Source: Bacillota bacterium
GTDB taxonomy: Bacteria > Bacillota > Bacilli > Paenibacillales > UBA4045
DNA: 64,000 nt
Reading direction: 5' to 3'
Assembly (NCBI GenBank): GCA_023441055.1
Contig: JAEZQY010000020.1
Coordinates: forward strand, 1 to 64,000
In this document: piece by piece, positions 53,379-62,278 of the stretch
Numbering within the stretch: the first letter of the stretch is position 1
How the letters are laid out: the number at the start of each line of letters is the position of its first letter
Program-made: the position numbers and the translations under genes
The notes under the pieces: model-generated
Database searches by the model: none
What the model saw: the letters and a program-made list of their open reading frames with translations, nothing else
Told to the model about the DNA's origin: nothing

Positions 53379-54863
53379 TTAAGCGTGCTTCGCGTTCAGA
53401 TCCACATCTGCGATATCGATCCCCATTGCCTTGGCAATGCCCTCGCCATATGCCGGATCTGCCTTGTAGCAGTGGTTGATGTGGCGATGCTTGATGAAGG
53501 TCTCGACACCTTCCATGTTGCGCGCGGTATTCTCGATCAGCACCTGCTTCTGAGCGTCGCTCATATTCCTGAACAGCTTGCCCGGTTGCTCGAAGTAGTT
53601 GTCATCATCGTCCCGGAAGTTCCAGATACCGGCATCGCCTGACAGCTTCAGAGTCGGATCGCTGAACTCCGGTTGCTCCTTCCAAGCGCCATAGCTGTTC
53701 GGATGGTAATGGGTGCGTCCGCCATTGTTGCCATCAACACGCATCGCGCCATCACGATGGAAGCTGTTGACTGGACACTTAGGCTGATTCACCGGGATTT
53801 GGTGATGGTTCACGCCCAGACGGTAGCGAGCAGCATCCCCGTAAGAGAACAATCTGGCTTGCAGCATCTTGTCTGGTGAGAAGCTGATGCCAGGCACCAC
53901 ATTCGCAGGTGTGAACGCCGCTTGCTCAACCTCCGCGAAGTAATTCTCCGGATTGCGATTCAATTCCCATTCGCCGACTTCGATCAGTGGGAAGTCCTTC
54001 TTATACCATACCTTAGTCAGGTCGAACGGATTGTAAGGCATATTGTTCGCCTGCTCTTCTGTCATGACCTGAATGTACATCTTCCACTTCGGGAAATCCC
54101 CGCCGTCAATCGATTCCAACAGGTCGCGCTGATGACTCTCGCGATCCTTACCGACAACCGCTTCTGCTTCCTGGTCGGTCAGGTTCTCGATGCCTTGCTG
54201 TGAGCGCATATGGAATTTCACCCATACTCGTTCATTCTTATCATTGATCATGCTGAATGTATGGCTTCCGAATCCATGCATATGTCGGTAAGTCTTAGGG
54301 ATACCACGGTCGCTCATCACGATTGTGACCTGGTGAAGCGCTTCGGGAAGCGATGTCCAGAAGTCCCAGTTATTATTAGCTGATCGCATATTCGTATACG
54401 GATCACGCTTAACCGCATGGTTCAGGTCCGGGAAGTGCATCGCGTCTCTGAAGAAGAAGACTGGCGTGTTGTTGCCGACCAGATCCCAGTTCCCTTCCTC
54501 GGTGTAGAACCTCATCGCGAAGCCGCGAATGTCACGCTCAGCGTCTGCTGCCCCGCGCTCGCCGGCAACTGTGGAGAAGCGAACGAACATGTCGGTCTTC
54601 TTGCCGATTTCGGAGAAGATCTTAGCCTTCGTGTACTTGGTAATATCATGTGTAACCGTGAATGTGCCATATGCTGCTGATCCCTTGGCATGCATGCGGC
54701 GTTCTGGAATAACTTCTCTGTCGAAGTGTGCCAACTTCTCAATCAGCCATACGTCTTGCAACAGGACTGGCCCGCGGGGACCCGCTGTCATCGAGTTCTG
54801 ATTGTCGACAACTGGCGCGCCAGCGGCTGTAGTCAATTTGTTCTGATTATCATTCTCACTCAT
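53379..54863 (-). CDS. katA: Monofunctional heme catalase
   Basis: A 494-residue clade-3-size catalase (about 480-500) that breaks down hydrogen peroxide in the cytosol. Present are the heme-proximal RLFSYGDAARYRLGVNH (Tyr ligand), the distal His in ERRMHAKGSAAYGTF, and NNTPVFFFRDAMHFPDL. The ATG at 54863 has GGAGGT ten bases upstream; the longer frame to 54875 is less likely. It is probably monocistronic, repressed by PerR as in Bacillus, where the same box controls katA. Confidence 0.95.
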   Translation of the reverse strand: MSENDNQNKLTTAAGAPVVDNQNSMTAGPRGPVLLQDVWLIEKLAHFDREVIPERRMHAKGSAAYGTFTVTHDITKYTKAKIFSEIGKKTDMFVRFSTVAGERGAADAERDIRGFAMRFYTEEGNWDLVGNNTPVFFFRDAMHFPDLNHAVKRDPYTNMRSANNNWDFWTSLPEALHQVTIVMSDRGIPKTYRHMHGFGSHTFSMINDKNERVWVKFHMRSQQGIENLTDQEAEAVVGKDRESHQRDLLESIDGGDFPKWKMYIQVMTEEQANNMPYNPFDLTKVWYKKDFPLIEVGEWELNRNPENYFAEVEQAAFTPANVVPGISFSPDKMLQARLFSYGDAARYRLGVNHHQIPVNQPKCPVNSFHRDGAMRVDGNNGGRTHYHPNSYGAWKEQPEFSDPTLKLSGDAGIWNFRDDDDNYFEQPGKLFRNMSDAQKQVLIENTARNMEGVETFIKHRHINHCYKADPAYGEGIAKAMGIDIADVDLNAKHA

Positions 54864-54890
54864 GTTGAAAAGCACCTCCAGATTCGTTAA

Positions 54891-54926
54891 TTACAATAAT
54901 TATAATATCATACTTATTACAATCAA
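54891..54926 (-). promoter_or_regulatory. katA promoter with PerR box
   Basis: On the minus strand, TTGATT (54926-54921), a 16-base spacer and TATAAT (54904-54899). The 7-1-7 sequence TTACAATAATTATAA (54891-54905) matches the PerR box TTATAATNATTATAA at 14 of 15 positions and covers the -10 and start site. Peroxide-inducible expression is expected. Confidence 0.9.
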
Positions 54927-54981
54927 GCCAAGATTAAATTCTGTCTATGCGCGATAGTGACTGTATGTACACGCTTTCACC

Positions 54982-55048
54982 TTGACAAATCCCATTATAA
55001 CACATATATTAATAGTTAAGTATCTATATTTGTATATCTGAATATTCA
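54982..55048 (+). promoter_or_regulatory. Promoter and operator of the SulP-ArsR operon
   Basis: TTGACA (54982-54987), a 17-base spacer and TATATT (55005-55010). Downstream in the leader, TGAATATTCA (55039-55048) is a perfect 10-bp palindrome of the TGAA/TTCA form typical of ArsR-family operators, 32 bases before the SulP start. Autorepression is inferred. Confidence 0.75.
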
Positions 55049-55080
55049 TAACTATAAAACTTGAAGAAGGTCGAAGCGCT

Positions 55081-56697
55081 ATGCACCCATTCCGTTCATA
55101 CCGATTCAAGGACTATTCATTCGCTCGCTTCCGCAAGGATCTGATATCCGGCGTGATCGTCGGCATCATCGCCATTCCCTTGGGAATGGCGTTTGCCATT
55201 GCAGCTGGCGTACAACCTGAATATGGCATCTACACGACCATTGTCGCAGGCTTCATCATTTCCCTATTCGGTGGATCCCGATTCCAGATCGGAGGGCCAA
55301 CCGGCGCGTTCATCCCCATACTATTCGGGATTGTCCTAAGCTATGGCTATGAGAACTTATTAATAGCGGGCTTCCTCGCCGGTGTCATCCTCTTGCTCAT
55401 GGGCATATTCAAGCTGGGCGGACTAATTAAGTTCGTACCCCGACCCGTCACGATCGGATTCACCAGCGGAATCGCCGTCATCATCTTCACGGGACAGATC
55501 GGCAATTTCCTGGGACTGACGAATATGCAGCGGCATGAGAGCTTCCTAGCCAATATGAAGGAAGTTATGATTCGATTGCATTCTATGAATATCTACAGTC
55601 TAGCGACAGCCATCATCTGCTTAGTGATCATTATACTCGTTGCCAAGCACTTCCCTAAAATCCCCAGTACCTTAATTGGTCTCACCGTCTCCGCAGGTGT
55701 TGCTGCGGTGTTCTATCCGCATAAGGTTGCAACCATCGGCTCGACTTACGGGATGATTCCCAGCTCGCTGCCTGCGATTCAGCTCCCCGCGATCACGCTC
55801 GACAAGATTGAGATGTTGATCGTGCCTGCCCTGCTCATCGCACTGTTAGGCAGTGTCGAGTCCCTCTTGTCAGCGATGGTCGCTGACGGCATGACAGGCG
55901 ATAAGCATAACAGCAACCGCGAATTGATTGGACAGGGGATTGCGAATATGGTCACACCGCTATTCGGCGGCATTCCCGCTACTGGCGCAATCGCTCGTAC
56001 TGCCACGAACATTAAGAGTGGCGCAGCTTCGCCGGTGTCTGGTATGATTCATAGTATTGTCGTCTTGCTCGTCCTGCTGGCGCTAGCTCCATATGCTTCC
56101 CATATTCCACTTGCCAGTATGGCGCCAATTCTTATGATCGTGGCCTGGAATATGAGCGAGCGCAAGCGATTTCTATATATCTATAAGATGAAGTCGAGCG
56201 ATACGATTGTCCTATTGGTCACCTTCATACTTACCGTCTTCTCCAATCTGACGGTAGGCGTAGGCGCAGGTCTGCTGCTCGCCTTCATCCTGTTCATCAG
56301 ACGTATGAGCCAGATCTCGATTCAAGCAACCAAGCTCTCTCTGGACGAGGTGGACAGCTCGCTGTCGATGAAGATCTACAATATCGAGGGCGTGCTCTTC
56401 TTCGGCGCAGCGCGAGACTTCGAGCAAGCATTGCAGAATGTCGTGCGCAATCATCCCGGCATCGTGCTCTTGAATATCGAGCGAGTGCCCTTTATGGATA
56501 TATCGGGCATCTCCTACTTCTCAGAAATCATCTACTATATACAGCAATATGGCGGGACCGTATTAATTGCGGGTATGAGACCCGAGCTAAAATCGGTATT
56601 TATCAAATCAAGGCTGGATGAGACGATCGGCATGTCGCACTTCTTCCAATCGAATGAAGATGCCCTGCGATATGTACGCACGAAGCTGCTAGTCTGA
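55081..56697 (+). CDS. SulP family anion transporter with STAS domain
   Basis: A 538-residue sulfate-permease-type transporter. The transmembrane part has 10-14 helices; IPLGMAFAIAAGVQPEYGIYTT and IGGPTGAFIPILFGI are the family signatures. The cytoplasmic STAS domain (about 425-535) includes VLLNIERVPFMDISG. Substrates in the family are sulfate, bicarbonate and dicarboxylates. GAAGAAGGTCG precedes the ATG. It is coexpressed with an ArsR-type regulator starting 16 bases downstream. Confidence 0.92.
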   Translation: MHPFRSYRFKDYSFARFRKDLISGVIVGIIAIPLGMAFAIAAGVQPEYGIYTTIVAGFIISLFGGSRFQIGGPTGAFIPILFGIVLSYGYENLLIAGFLAGVILLLMGIFKLGGLIKFVPRPVTIGFTSGIAVIIFTGQIGNFLGLTNMQRHESFLANMKEVMIRLHSMNIYSLATAIICLVIIILVAKHFPKIPSTLIGLTVSAGVAAVFYPHKVATIGSTYGMIPSSLPAIQLPAITLDKIEMLIVPALLIALLGSVESLLSAMVADGMTGDKHNSNRELIGQGIANMVTPLFGGIPATGAIARTATNIKSGAASPVSGMIHSIVVLLVLLALAPYASHIPLASMAPILMIVAWNMSERKRFLYIYKMKSSDTIVLLVTFILTVFSNLTVGVGAGLLLAFILFIRRMSQISIQATKLSLDEVDSSLSMKIYNIEGVLFFGAARDFEQALQNVVRNHPGIVLLNIERVPFMDISGISYFSEIIYYIQQYGGTVLIAGMRPELKSVFIKSRLDETIGMSHFFQSNEDALRYVRTKLLV

Positions 56698-56713
56698 TTG
56701 GGAGGATCTAGTC

Positions 56714-57037
56714 ATGGATTTGGAATTGCAGCAATTTAAATCAGATTTCTTCAAGGCTCTGGCCCATCCGCTGCGCATTCGCATCTTGGAGGTGCTGGCC
56801 GATGGTGATCGCAGCGTGAACGAGCTTCAGTCCATAATCGGCAGCGAGGGCTCCGCTGTATCGCAGCAGCTCATGATTCTGCGCGCCAAGAATATCGTGA
56901 CCAATACCAAGGATGGCAATCGCGTCATCTATTCCCTGCGTGATCCGATGGTGACCGAGGTACTCTCAGCAGCCAAGCAAATCTTCAACAACCACCTGAT
57001 CGATACCATCTCCATTCTCGACAAATTAAAGGAATAA
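56714..57037 (+). CDS. ArsR family transcriptional regulator without cysteines
   Basis: A 107-residue winged-helix repressor. KALAHPLRIRILEVL (helix 1-2 of the wHTH) and SAVSQQLMILRAKNIV (recognition helix) are typical. The sequence contains no cysteine, and its only His residues are in ALAHPLR and NNHL, so neither a thiol-metal nor a persulfide sensor site is present. The ligand is unknown. GGGAGGA precedes the ATG. It probably represses its own SulP operon at 55039-55048. Confidence 0.9.
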   Translation: MDLELQQFKSDFFKALAHPLRIRILEVLADGDRSVNELQSIIGSEGSAVSQQLMILRAKNIVTNTKDGNRVIYSLRDPMVTEVLSAAKQIFNNHLIDTISILDKLKE

Positions 57038-57167
57038 TGTGCCCCCTCCACAAAATAATGTCGGATTTAGAGGAATTAACTCTCGCTTATAGAATAAGCT
57101 AGTGCAGCATATATTGTTGTACAGCTATGCGTTGTGAATCTACTTAAATTATTGTGGAGGAATGAAC

Positions 57168-57518
57168 ATGGATTGGTATTTGAAAGTAATCAAAAACTAC
57201 GTTGGCTTCTCAGGACGAGCGAGACGCACCGAGTATTGGATGTTCGTGTTATTTAACTTTATCATCTCCGCTGTGCTCGGCATCCTGCAGTATATGGCCG
57301 ACATGGGCACGCTCCTGACTGCCCTATACTCGCTGGCGCTGTTCTTGCCTGGACTGGCGGTCTCCTTCCGAAGACTGCATGACACCGGTCGCTCGGGCTG
57401 GTGGGTGCTGATCAGCTTTATCCCAATCATAGGCGCCATAATCCTGATCGTATTCATGGTAATGGAAGGCGATCGAGGCGCGAATAAGTACGGCTCTGAC
57501 CCTAAGCTTGAGGCGTAA
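57168..57518 (+). CDS. DUF805 family membrane protein
   Basis: A 116-residue membrane protein with about three hydrophobic segments. The N-terminal KNYVGFSGRARRTEYWMFVLF and SFRRLHDTGRSGWWVL are the hallmarks of DUF805. The function is unknown. The ATG at 57168 is placed six bases after GGAGGA; an ATG at 57162 abuts it. A hairpin terminator follows. Confidence 0.88.
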   Translation: MDWYLKVIKNYVGFSGRARRTEYWMFVLFNFIISAVLGILQYMADMGTLLTALYSLALFLPGLAVSFRRLHDTGRSGWWVLISFIPIIGAIILIVFMVMEGDRGANKYGSDPKLEA

Positions 57519-57546
57519 CCCGCTAAGCGGCTTACCTATGAATCTG

Positions 57547-57569
57547 AAAACTCCCTGACAGGGAGTTTT
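57547..57569 (+). terminator. Rho-independent terminator after DUF805
   Basis: AAAACTCCCT (57547-57556) pairs with AGGGAGTTTT (57560-57569), loop GAC, followed by TTATTATTTT. Confidence 0.93.
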
Positions 57570-57670
57570 TTATTATTTTCGACGAGATGAGTTATACTGT
57601 ACATAGGCATTCCATAAAATTGAAGGCTTAGCCATTACCCGCATTCCATTCCAATGGAGAGGTGACTTCC

Positions 57671-60301
57671 ATGAGATTCGCGCAATCCCGCGAGGCCGTT
57701 CTGCAAGAGCTTCAAGTCGACAGCGTAACTGGCCTATCCACCGAAGAGGCAACCGCTAGATTACAGCAATATGGTCCGAACAAGCTGCAAGGCAAGCCCA
57801 AGAAGAGTCTACTTGCTCTCTTCTTCGCTCAGCTACGAGACATGCTCATCTATGTGCTGCTCGGGGCTGCTGTGGTGACACTCCTGATCGGGGAGTATGT
57901 CGATTCCATTATCATTATTGTAGTTGTACTGCTTAATGCGGCGATCGGCGTATTCCAGGAAAATAAAGCCGAGAAAGCGATCGAAGCGCTTCAACAGCTC
58001 ACCACCCCCCACTCGCTCGTCCGTCGCGACGGCGCAATTGTGGAAATCGCCTCCGAGGAGCTCGTTCCTGGCGATATCGTGATCCTGGATGCTGGCCGGT
58101 ATATTCCAGCTGATCTGCGGTTGACCGTCAGCGCGAATCTGCAGATCGAAGAGTCTGCGCTGACGGGTGAATCTGTTCCGTCCAGCAAGGATGCAGACGA
58201 TCTGCATGACGATCCGGCAACATCGATCGGTGATCAATCGAACATGGCCTTCCTGTCAACGATGGTCACGTACGGCCGCGGTGAGGGAGTCGTCACGGCG
58301 ACCGGCATGTCCACTGAGATGGGCAAGATCGCTAAGATTCTCGATGAGGATCTGAGCGGGCTTACCCCGCTGCAGCTCAAGCTGGAGCAGCTGGGCAAGA
58401 TGCTCGGTTATACCGCGATTGGGATATGCGCATTGATCTTCGTCATCGCGCTGATTCAAGGCAGAGACCTGTTCGAGATGTTCCTAACGGCAATCAGCCT
58501 GGCTGTCGCGGCAATTCCTGAAGGCCTTGCGGCCATTGTCGCCATCGTGCTCGCGCTCGGTGTCACACGGATGTCTAAGATCAACGCCATCGTGAAGAAG
58601 CTTCCCGCTGTCGAGACACTAGGCTCCGTCACTGTTATCTGCTCGGATAAGACGGGGACGCTCACGCAGAATAAGATGACGGTCGTCAAGCATCATACGC
58701 TTAGCGAGAGCTCGGAAGCGCCGCCGACTACGCTGATCGAGTCATTCGTGCTCTGTTCAGACGCGACCTATGACCCTGAGAGCAATGCGGCAACAGGTGA
58801 TCCGACCGAGATCGCGCTAGTTGCGTTCGGCAGCAGTCATCAGCTCGATAAGCGATCGCTCGATGCGGCCTACCCCCGTATGGCGGAGAATCCATTCGAT
58901 TCTGATCGCAAGCTGATGTCCACGCTGACCAAGTATAACAACGGCTACCGCGTACATACGAAGGGTGCGATTGATCAGCTGCTGAACCTATCAACCATGA
59001 TCCTGGCCGACAATCAATCGCAGCCGCTGACCGAGGATCGGAAGCAGGAGCTGCTCAAGGCCGCAGAGGCGATGTCCGACGATGCGCTGCGTGTACTTGC
59101 TGTCGCTTATAAGGACACCGATCGCATCCTAACACCTGAGGAGATGGAGCATGATCTCGTCTTCATCGGATTCGTCGGGATGATCGACCCGCCGCGCGTT
59201 GAGGTGAAGCCTGCGATCAAGGAAGCGAAGATCGCCGGTATTACACCGGTCATGATTACTGGTGACCATCGCAATACCGCCGTAGCGATCGCGCGTGAGC
59301 TCGGCATCGCAGATACGATCGAGCAGAGCATGCTAGGCGCCGAGATCGACCCCTTGTCCGATGAGCAATTCTCTGAGAAGATTAAGGGTATTCGTGTATT
59401 CGCGCGTGTATCCCCCGAGCATAAGGTCAAGATTGTCAAGGCCTACAAGGCTCAAGGTCATGTCGTGTCCATGACGGGTGACGGTGTCAATGACGCGCCG
59501 TCGCTGAAGACTGCCGATATCGGTGTAGCGATGGGCATCACAGGCACCGATGTGTCCAAGGGCGCGAGCGATATGATTCTAACCGATGATAACTTCACCA
59601 CCATAGTCAGCGCGGTTAAGGAAGGACGGACGATCTACGCGAACATCCGCAAATCCGTCATCTTCCTGCTCTCCTGCAATTTAGGCGAGGTTGTGGCCAT
59701 TCTGGCTTCCATCCTCTTCTTCTGGCCAGTGCCGCTTCTGCCGACGCAGATCCTCTGGATCAATCTGGTGACCGACACCCTGCCGGCAATCGCGCTGGGG
59801 ATTGACCCTGGCGAGAAGGATGTGATGAAGCAGAAGCCGCGTGATCCCCAGGAAGGCTTCTTCGCGCACGGCGCGTGGCTGCGTGTTGTAATGGGCGGCG
59901 CGCTCATTGGGATTCTGACACTAGTCGCTTTCTATATCGGGCTCCGGGAGCACGGCTACAGCCTCACCTCGAAGTCGATCCCGGATGACGTCATGACCTA
60001 TGCGCGCACCATGGCCTTCGTCGTACTCGCCGCCTCCCAGCTGTTCTATTCGATGACGATGCGAAGCCATATCAAGTCGATCTTCCAGGTGGGACTGTTC
60101 ACGAACAAGTTCCTGCTAGGAGCGATCGCCGCGGGGTTAATTCTGCAGTTGGCGGTGATTACCATCCCATTCATGGCCGGCGCCTTCAAGGTGCAGAACC
60201 TGAGCCTGCTGGATTGGGGCATAGTGATTGTGCTAGGGCTAATTCCAGTAGCAGTGAATGAATGTGTGAAGCTCATCATCAGAGTGAGAACTGCACAATA
60301 G
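57671..60301 (+). CDS. Calcium-type cation-transporting P-type ATPase
   Basis: An 876-residue P2-type ATPase exporting a cation, most likely calcium, across the membrane. Visible are the actuator TGES, IPEGLAAIVAIVLALG in helix 4 (PEGL ion-binding segment), phosphorylation site CSDKTGTLTQNK, the nucleotide domain, hinge TGDGVNDAPSLKTADIG and IRKSVIFLLSCNLGEV in helix 5. Length and helices fit SERCA-like bacterial pumps such as YloB. GGAGAGG precedes the ATG at 57671; a GTG at 57662 is also in frame but has a poorer site. Confidence 0.93.
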   Translation: MRFAQSREAVLQELQVDSVTGLSTEEATARLQQYGPNKLQGKPKKSLLALFFAQLRDMLIYVLLGAAVVTLLIGEYVDSIIIIVVVLLNAAIGVFQENKAEKAIEALQQLTTPHSLVRRDGAIVEIASEELVPGDIVILDAGRYIPADLRLTVSANLQIEESALTGESVPSSKDADDLHDDPATSIGDQSNMAFLSTMVTYGRGEGVVTATGMSTEMGKIAKILDEDLSGLTPLQLKLEQLGKMLGYTAIGICALIFVIALIQGRDLFEMFLTAISLAVAAIPEGLAAIVAIVLALGVTRMSKINAIVKKLPAVETLGSVTVICSDKTGTLTQNKMTVVKHHTLSESSEAPPTTLIESFVLCSDATYDPESNAATGDPTEIALVAFGSSHQLDKRSLDAAYPRMAENPFDSDRKLMSTLTKYNNGYRVHTKGAIDQLLNLSTMILADNQSQPLTEDRKQELLKAAEAMSDDALRVLAVAYKDTDRILTPEEMEHDLVFIGFVGMIDPPRVEVKPAIKEAKIAGITPVMITGDHRNTAVAIARELGIADTIEQSMLGAEIDPLSDEQFSEKIKGIRVFARVSPEHKVKIVKAYKAQGHVVSMTGDGVNDAPSLKTADIGVAMGITGTDVSKGASDMILTDDNFTTIVSAVKEGRTIYANIRKSVIFLLSCNLGEVVAILASILFFWPVPLLPTQILWINLVTDTLPAIALGIDPGEKDVMKQKPRDPQEGFFAHGAWLRVVMGGALIGILTLVAFYIGLREHGYSLTSKSIPDDVMTYARTMAFVVLAASQLFYSMTMRSHIKSIFQVGLFTNKFLLGAIAAGLILQLAVITIPFMAGAFKVQNLSLLDWGIVIVLGLIPVAVNECVKLIIRVRTAQ

Positions 60302-60346
60302 GCTAAGGATTGATGTAAGGATAGATCATGTAGGAGGATGATTCAT

Positions 60347-61153
60347 ATGGCATACGGCAAGGTTGCTTCCATTTGGAGATATCCCGTTAAATCGATGATG
60401 GGTGAGGAACTAAACGCATGTGAGATTACGGAGAAAGGGTTACTTGGAGATAGAGCTTACGGTGTAATTGATCGTGAATCCGGTAAGCTTGCTAACGCCA
60501 AGAACCCCAAGAAATGGCCGAATATGTTTCAATATCGAGCAGCCTTTATCGAGCCGCCCGTGATGGATAAGGCCATACCGCCGGTACGCATTACGCTGCC
60601 GGATGGCCATTCGATGATCAGCACCGATCAACAGAGCGATGACCTGCTGTCGAAGAGCTTTAATCGCGCTGTGTATTTGGCAATGCCATCCTCTAGAGAC
60701 GTACAATTCGAAGGCTATATTCCAGAAGAAATTGAAGAGCTTGACAACAGAGGCTCGATCTTCACTAGAACATCACCTCGTGACACGTTTTTTGATATTG
60801 ATAGGGTACATATCCTTACAACCTCAACAATCAATTACCTAAGAGCTCTGGCTCCGGAGAGTAGAATTGAAGCCCGGCGATTCAGACCAAATCTGATTAT
60901 TGAAGTTCCAGATACGGAAGCTTTCATTGAGAATGATTGGGTCGGTAAAACCTTAACCATCGGCCGTGTACAACTTCACATCTCTCAGGAAACGAAGAGA
61001 TGTGTGATGACAACCCTGGCTCAAGGCGATCTTCCCAGAGACCCGAACGTCCTTAGATCAATCGTGAGACATAATGCAGGAAGCTTCGGCGTCTATGCTT
61101 CTGTTATCCACACAGGGAGAGTTAACGCAGGGGACCAAATCGATATGGATTGA
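60347..61153 (+). CDS. MOSC domain protein
   Basis: A 268-residue protein with an N-terminal MOSC-N beta barrel (VASIWRYPVKSMMGEEL) and a MOSC domain (about 140-265) holding the conserved Cys in KRCVMTTLAQGDLPRDPNVLRSI. Relatives bind molybdenum cofactor and act in sulfuration or hydroxylamine/nitrite reduction. AGGAGG lies nine bases before the ATG at 60347; an ATG at 60338 abuts it. It has its own hairpin terminator. Confidence 0.9.
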   Translation: MAYGKVASIWRYPVKSMMGEELNACEITEKGLLGDRAYGVIDRESGKLANAKNPKKWPNMFQYRAAFIEPPVMDKAIPPVRITLPDGHSMISTDQQSDDLLSKSFNRAVYLAMPSSRDVQFEGYIPEEIEELDNRGSIFTRTSPRDTFFDIDRVHILTTSTINYLRALAPESRIEARRFRPNLIIEVPDTEAFIENDWVGKTLTIGRVQLHISQETKRCVMTTLAQGDLPRDPNVLRSIVRHNAGSFGVYASVIHTGRVNAGDQIDMD

Positions 61154-61167
61154 ACCATTGCTATCAG

Positions 61168-61205
61168 AAGAAAGAACATCTCCAAGGTTGGAGATGTTCT
61201 TTCTT
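61168..61205. terminator. Bidirectional terminator hairpin
   Basis: An 18-bp perfect stem: 61168-61185 (AAGAAAGAACATCTCCAA) with 61188-61205, two-base gap. It ends both the MOSC gene and, from the other strand, the small export protein gene. Confidence 0.9.
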
Positions 61206-61208
61206 ACG

Positions 61209-61676
61209 TTATTTTCTTAACCCGCTTAGCCAATCTATGCCGTAGTACGAGATAATCGTAATAATGACTGTCCATATTAACAAGCTGATCGTCATCCAGA
61301 ACAACATCTGATGCTTACGTGCACCGAGGACAAGACCGATGAATGCAGCAATATGAGAGCCAATAAGTAGAGGACCGAGCAACGATAAGCCGGGAAGACC
61401 ATACTTGTTCCAGATGTTGACGGCTCGTGCCTGCCGTTTAGATTCCGGCTGTTCTTCCCCCTTCTTGCGACTGCGCCATTGTCGATACTTCTCGAAGAAT
61501 ACGACCAACAGATACACAGTAGACAAGTTGCCTAGGAAGGCGAATAAGCCTACCAGTACAGGGTTTAAACCCGCGACAATGCTTAAAGGAATTACAGCAG
61601 CAACTTCAATCCATGGTACCGCTCCTAATAGAAATACTACGACATACTCCCAGATCTCTAATAGAACGTTCATCAT
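61209..61676 (-). CDS. Small multidrug export family protein
   Basis: A 155-residue polytopic protein of the small multidrug-export-like family (PF06695 type): VVVFLLGAVPWIEVAAVIPLSIVAGLNP and NKYGLPGLSLLGPLLIGSHIAAF are conserved. It has about four helices; the export role is a family label and not demonstrated. GGGAGGAAC precedes a double ATG at 61676. It is alone in its transcription unit. Confidence 0.85.
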   Translation of the reverse strand: MMNVLLEIWEYVVVFLLGAVPWIEVAAVIPLSIVAGLNPVLVGLFAFLGNLSTVYLLVVFFEKYRQWRSRKKGEEQPESKRQARAVNIWNKYGLPGLSLLGPLLIGSHIAAFIGLVLGARKHQMLFWMTISLLIWTVIITIISYYGIDWLSGLRK

Positions 61677-61905
61677 GTATGTTCCTCCCACGTGTCAGAC
61701 TAGAATTTGATGTAGAGCATTATATAATTTGAATAAGAGGTCCAAACCACAAGGTCTCCACATTGTGAACTTGGAGTTCTGCGATTCTCGGTTCGATCTC
61801 ATTGATCATATTCGGTTATGCATCTTTCCACAACCTAATTAACAGGATATCACAACGAACGCTCGAAATTATAGTCCGGATTATCGTACAATTATTATAC
61901 CAAGC

Positions 61906-61949
61906 GAGAATAGACCGCCTCCCCGCTTATGGGTAGTCGGTCTATTCTC
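61906..61949 (-). terminator. Terminator-like hairpin after the small membrane protein gene
   Basis: GAGAATAGACCG (61906-61917) and CGGTCTATTCTC (61938-61949) form a perfect 12-bp stem with a 20-base loop, in the 290-base gap between the membrane protein genes. The U-run is weak. Confidence 0.75.
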
Positions 61950-61966
61950 ATTACCAATGGTTCAAT

Positions 61967-62278
61967 TCACCTTGTATTCGCATAGATCACAATGCCGGCG
62001 ATCGGCAGCACCCACAGCAGCGGGATCGTATTCAGCAGGATCGCTCGCTGTATCCTCTCCTTACGATAGGCGATCCAACTGCCGACCGCGCCAACCAAGA
62101 GGCCTAGCGGATACATCCAAATCAGAACGTACAGCAGCACTAGACCGGCATTCTCCTCTGAGCCAGGCGCATCGAACATCATGATCATCACCATCGCGAA
62201 GATGAGCCATGCGGCCAGGAACATCACGTACACAACCTGCGAAATGATGAGCAGCAGCTTTGCCGTGCGTTTATTCAT
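61967..62278 (-). CDS. Small membrane protein, unknown
   Basis: A 103-residue protein with three hydrophobic segments (LLLIISQVVYVMFLAAWLIF, a middle VLIWMYPLGLLVGAVGSWI and a C-terminal LLWVLPIAGIVIYA). I do not recognise a family. The start overlaps the SLH gene stop (ATGA), so it is translationally coupled to that surface-protein gene and may help its export, but nothing in the sequence shows this. GAGGAAGGAAGG precedes the start. Confidence 0.7.
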   Translation of the reverse strand: MNKRTAKLLLIISQVVYVMFLAAWLIFAMVMIMMFDAPGSEENAGLVLLYVLIWMYPLGLLVGAVGSWIAYRKERIQRAILLNTIPLLWVLPIAGIVIYANTR

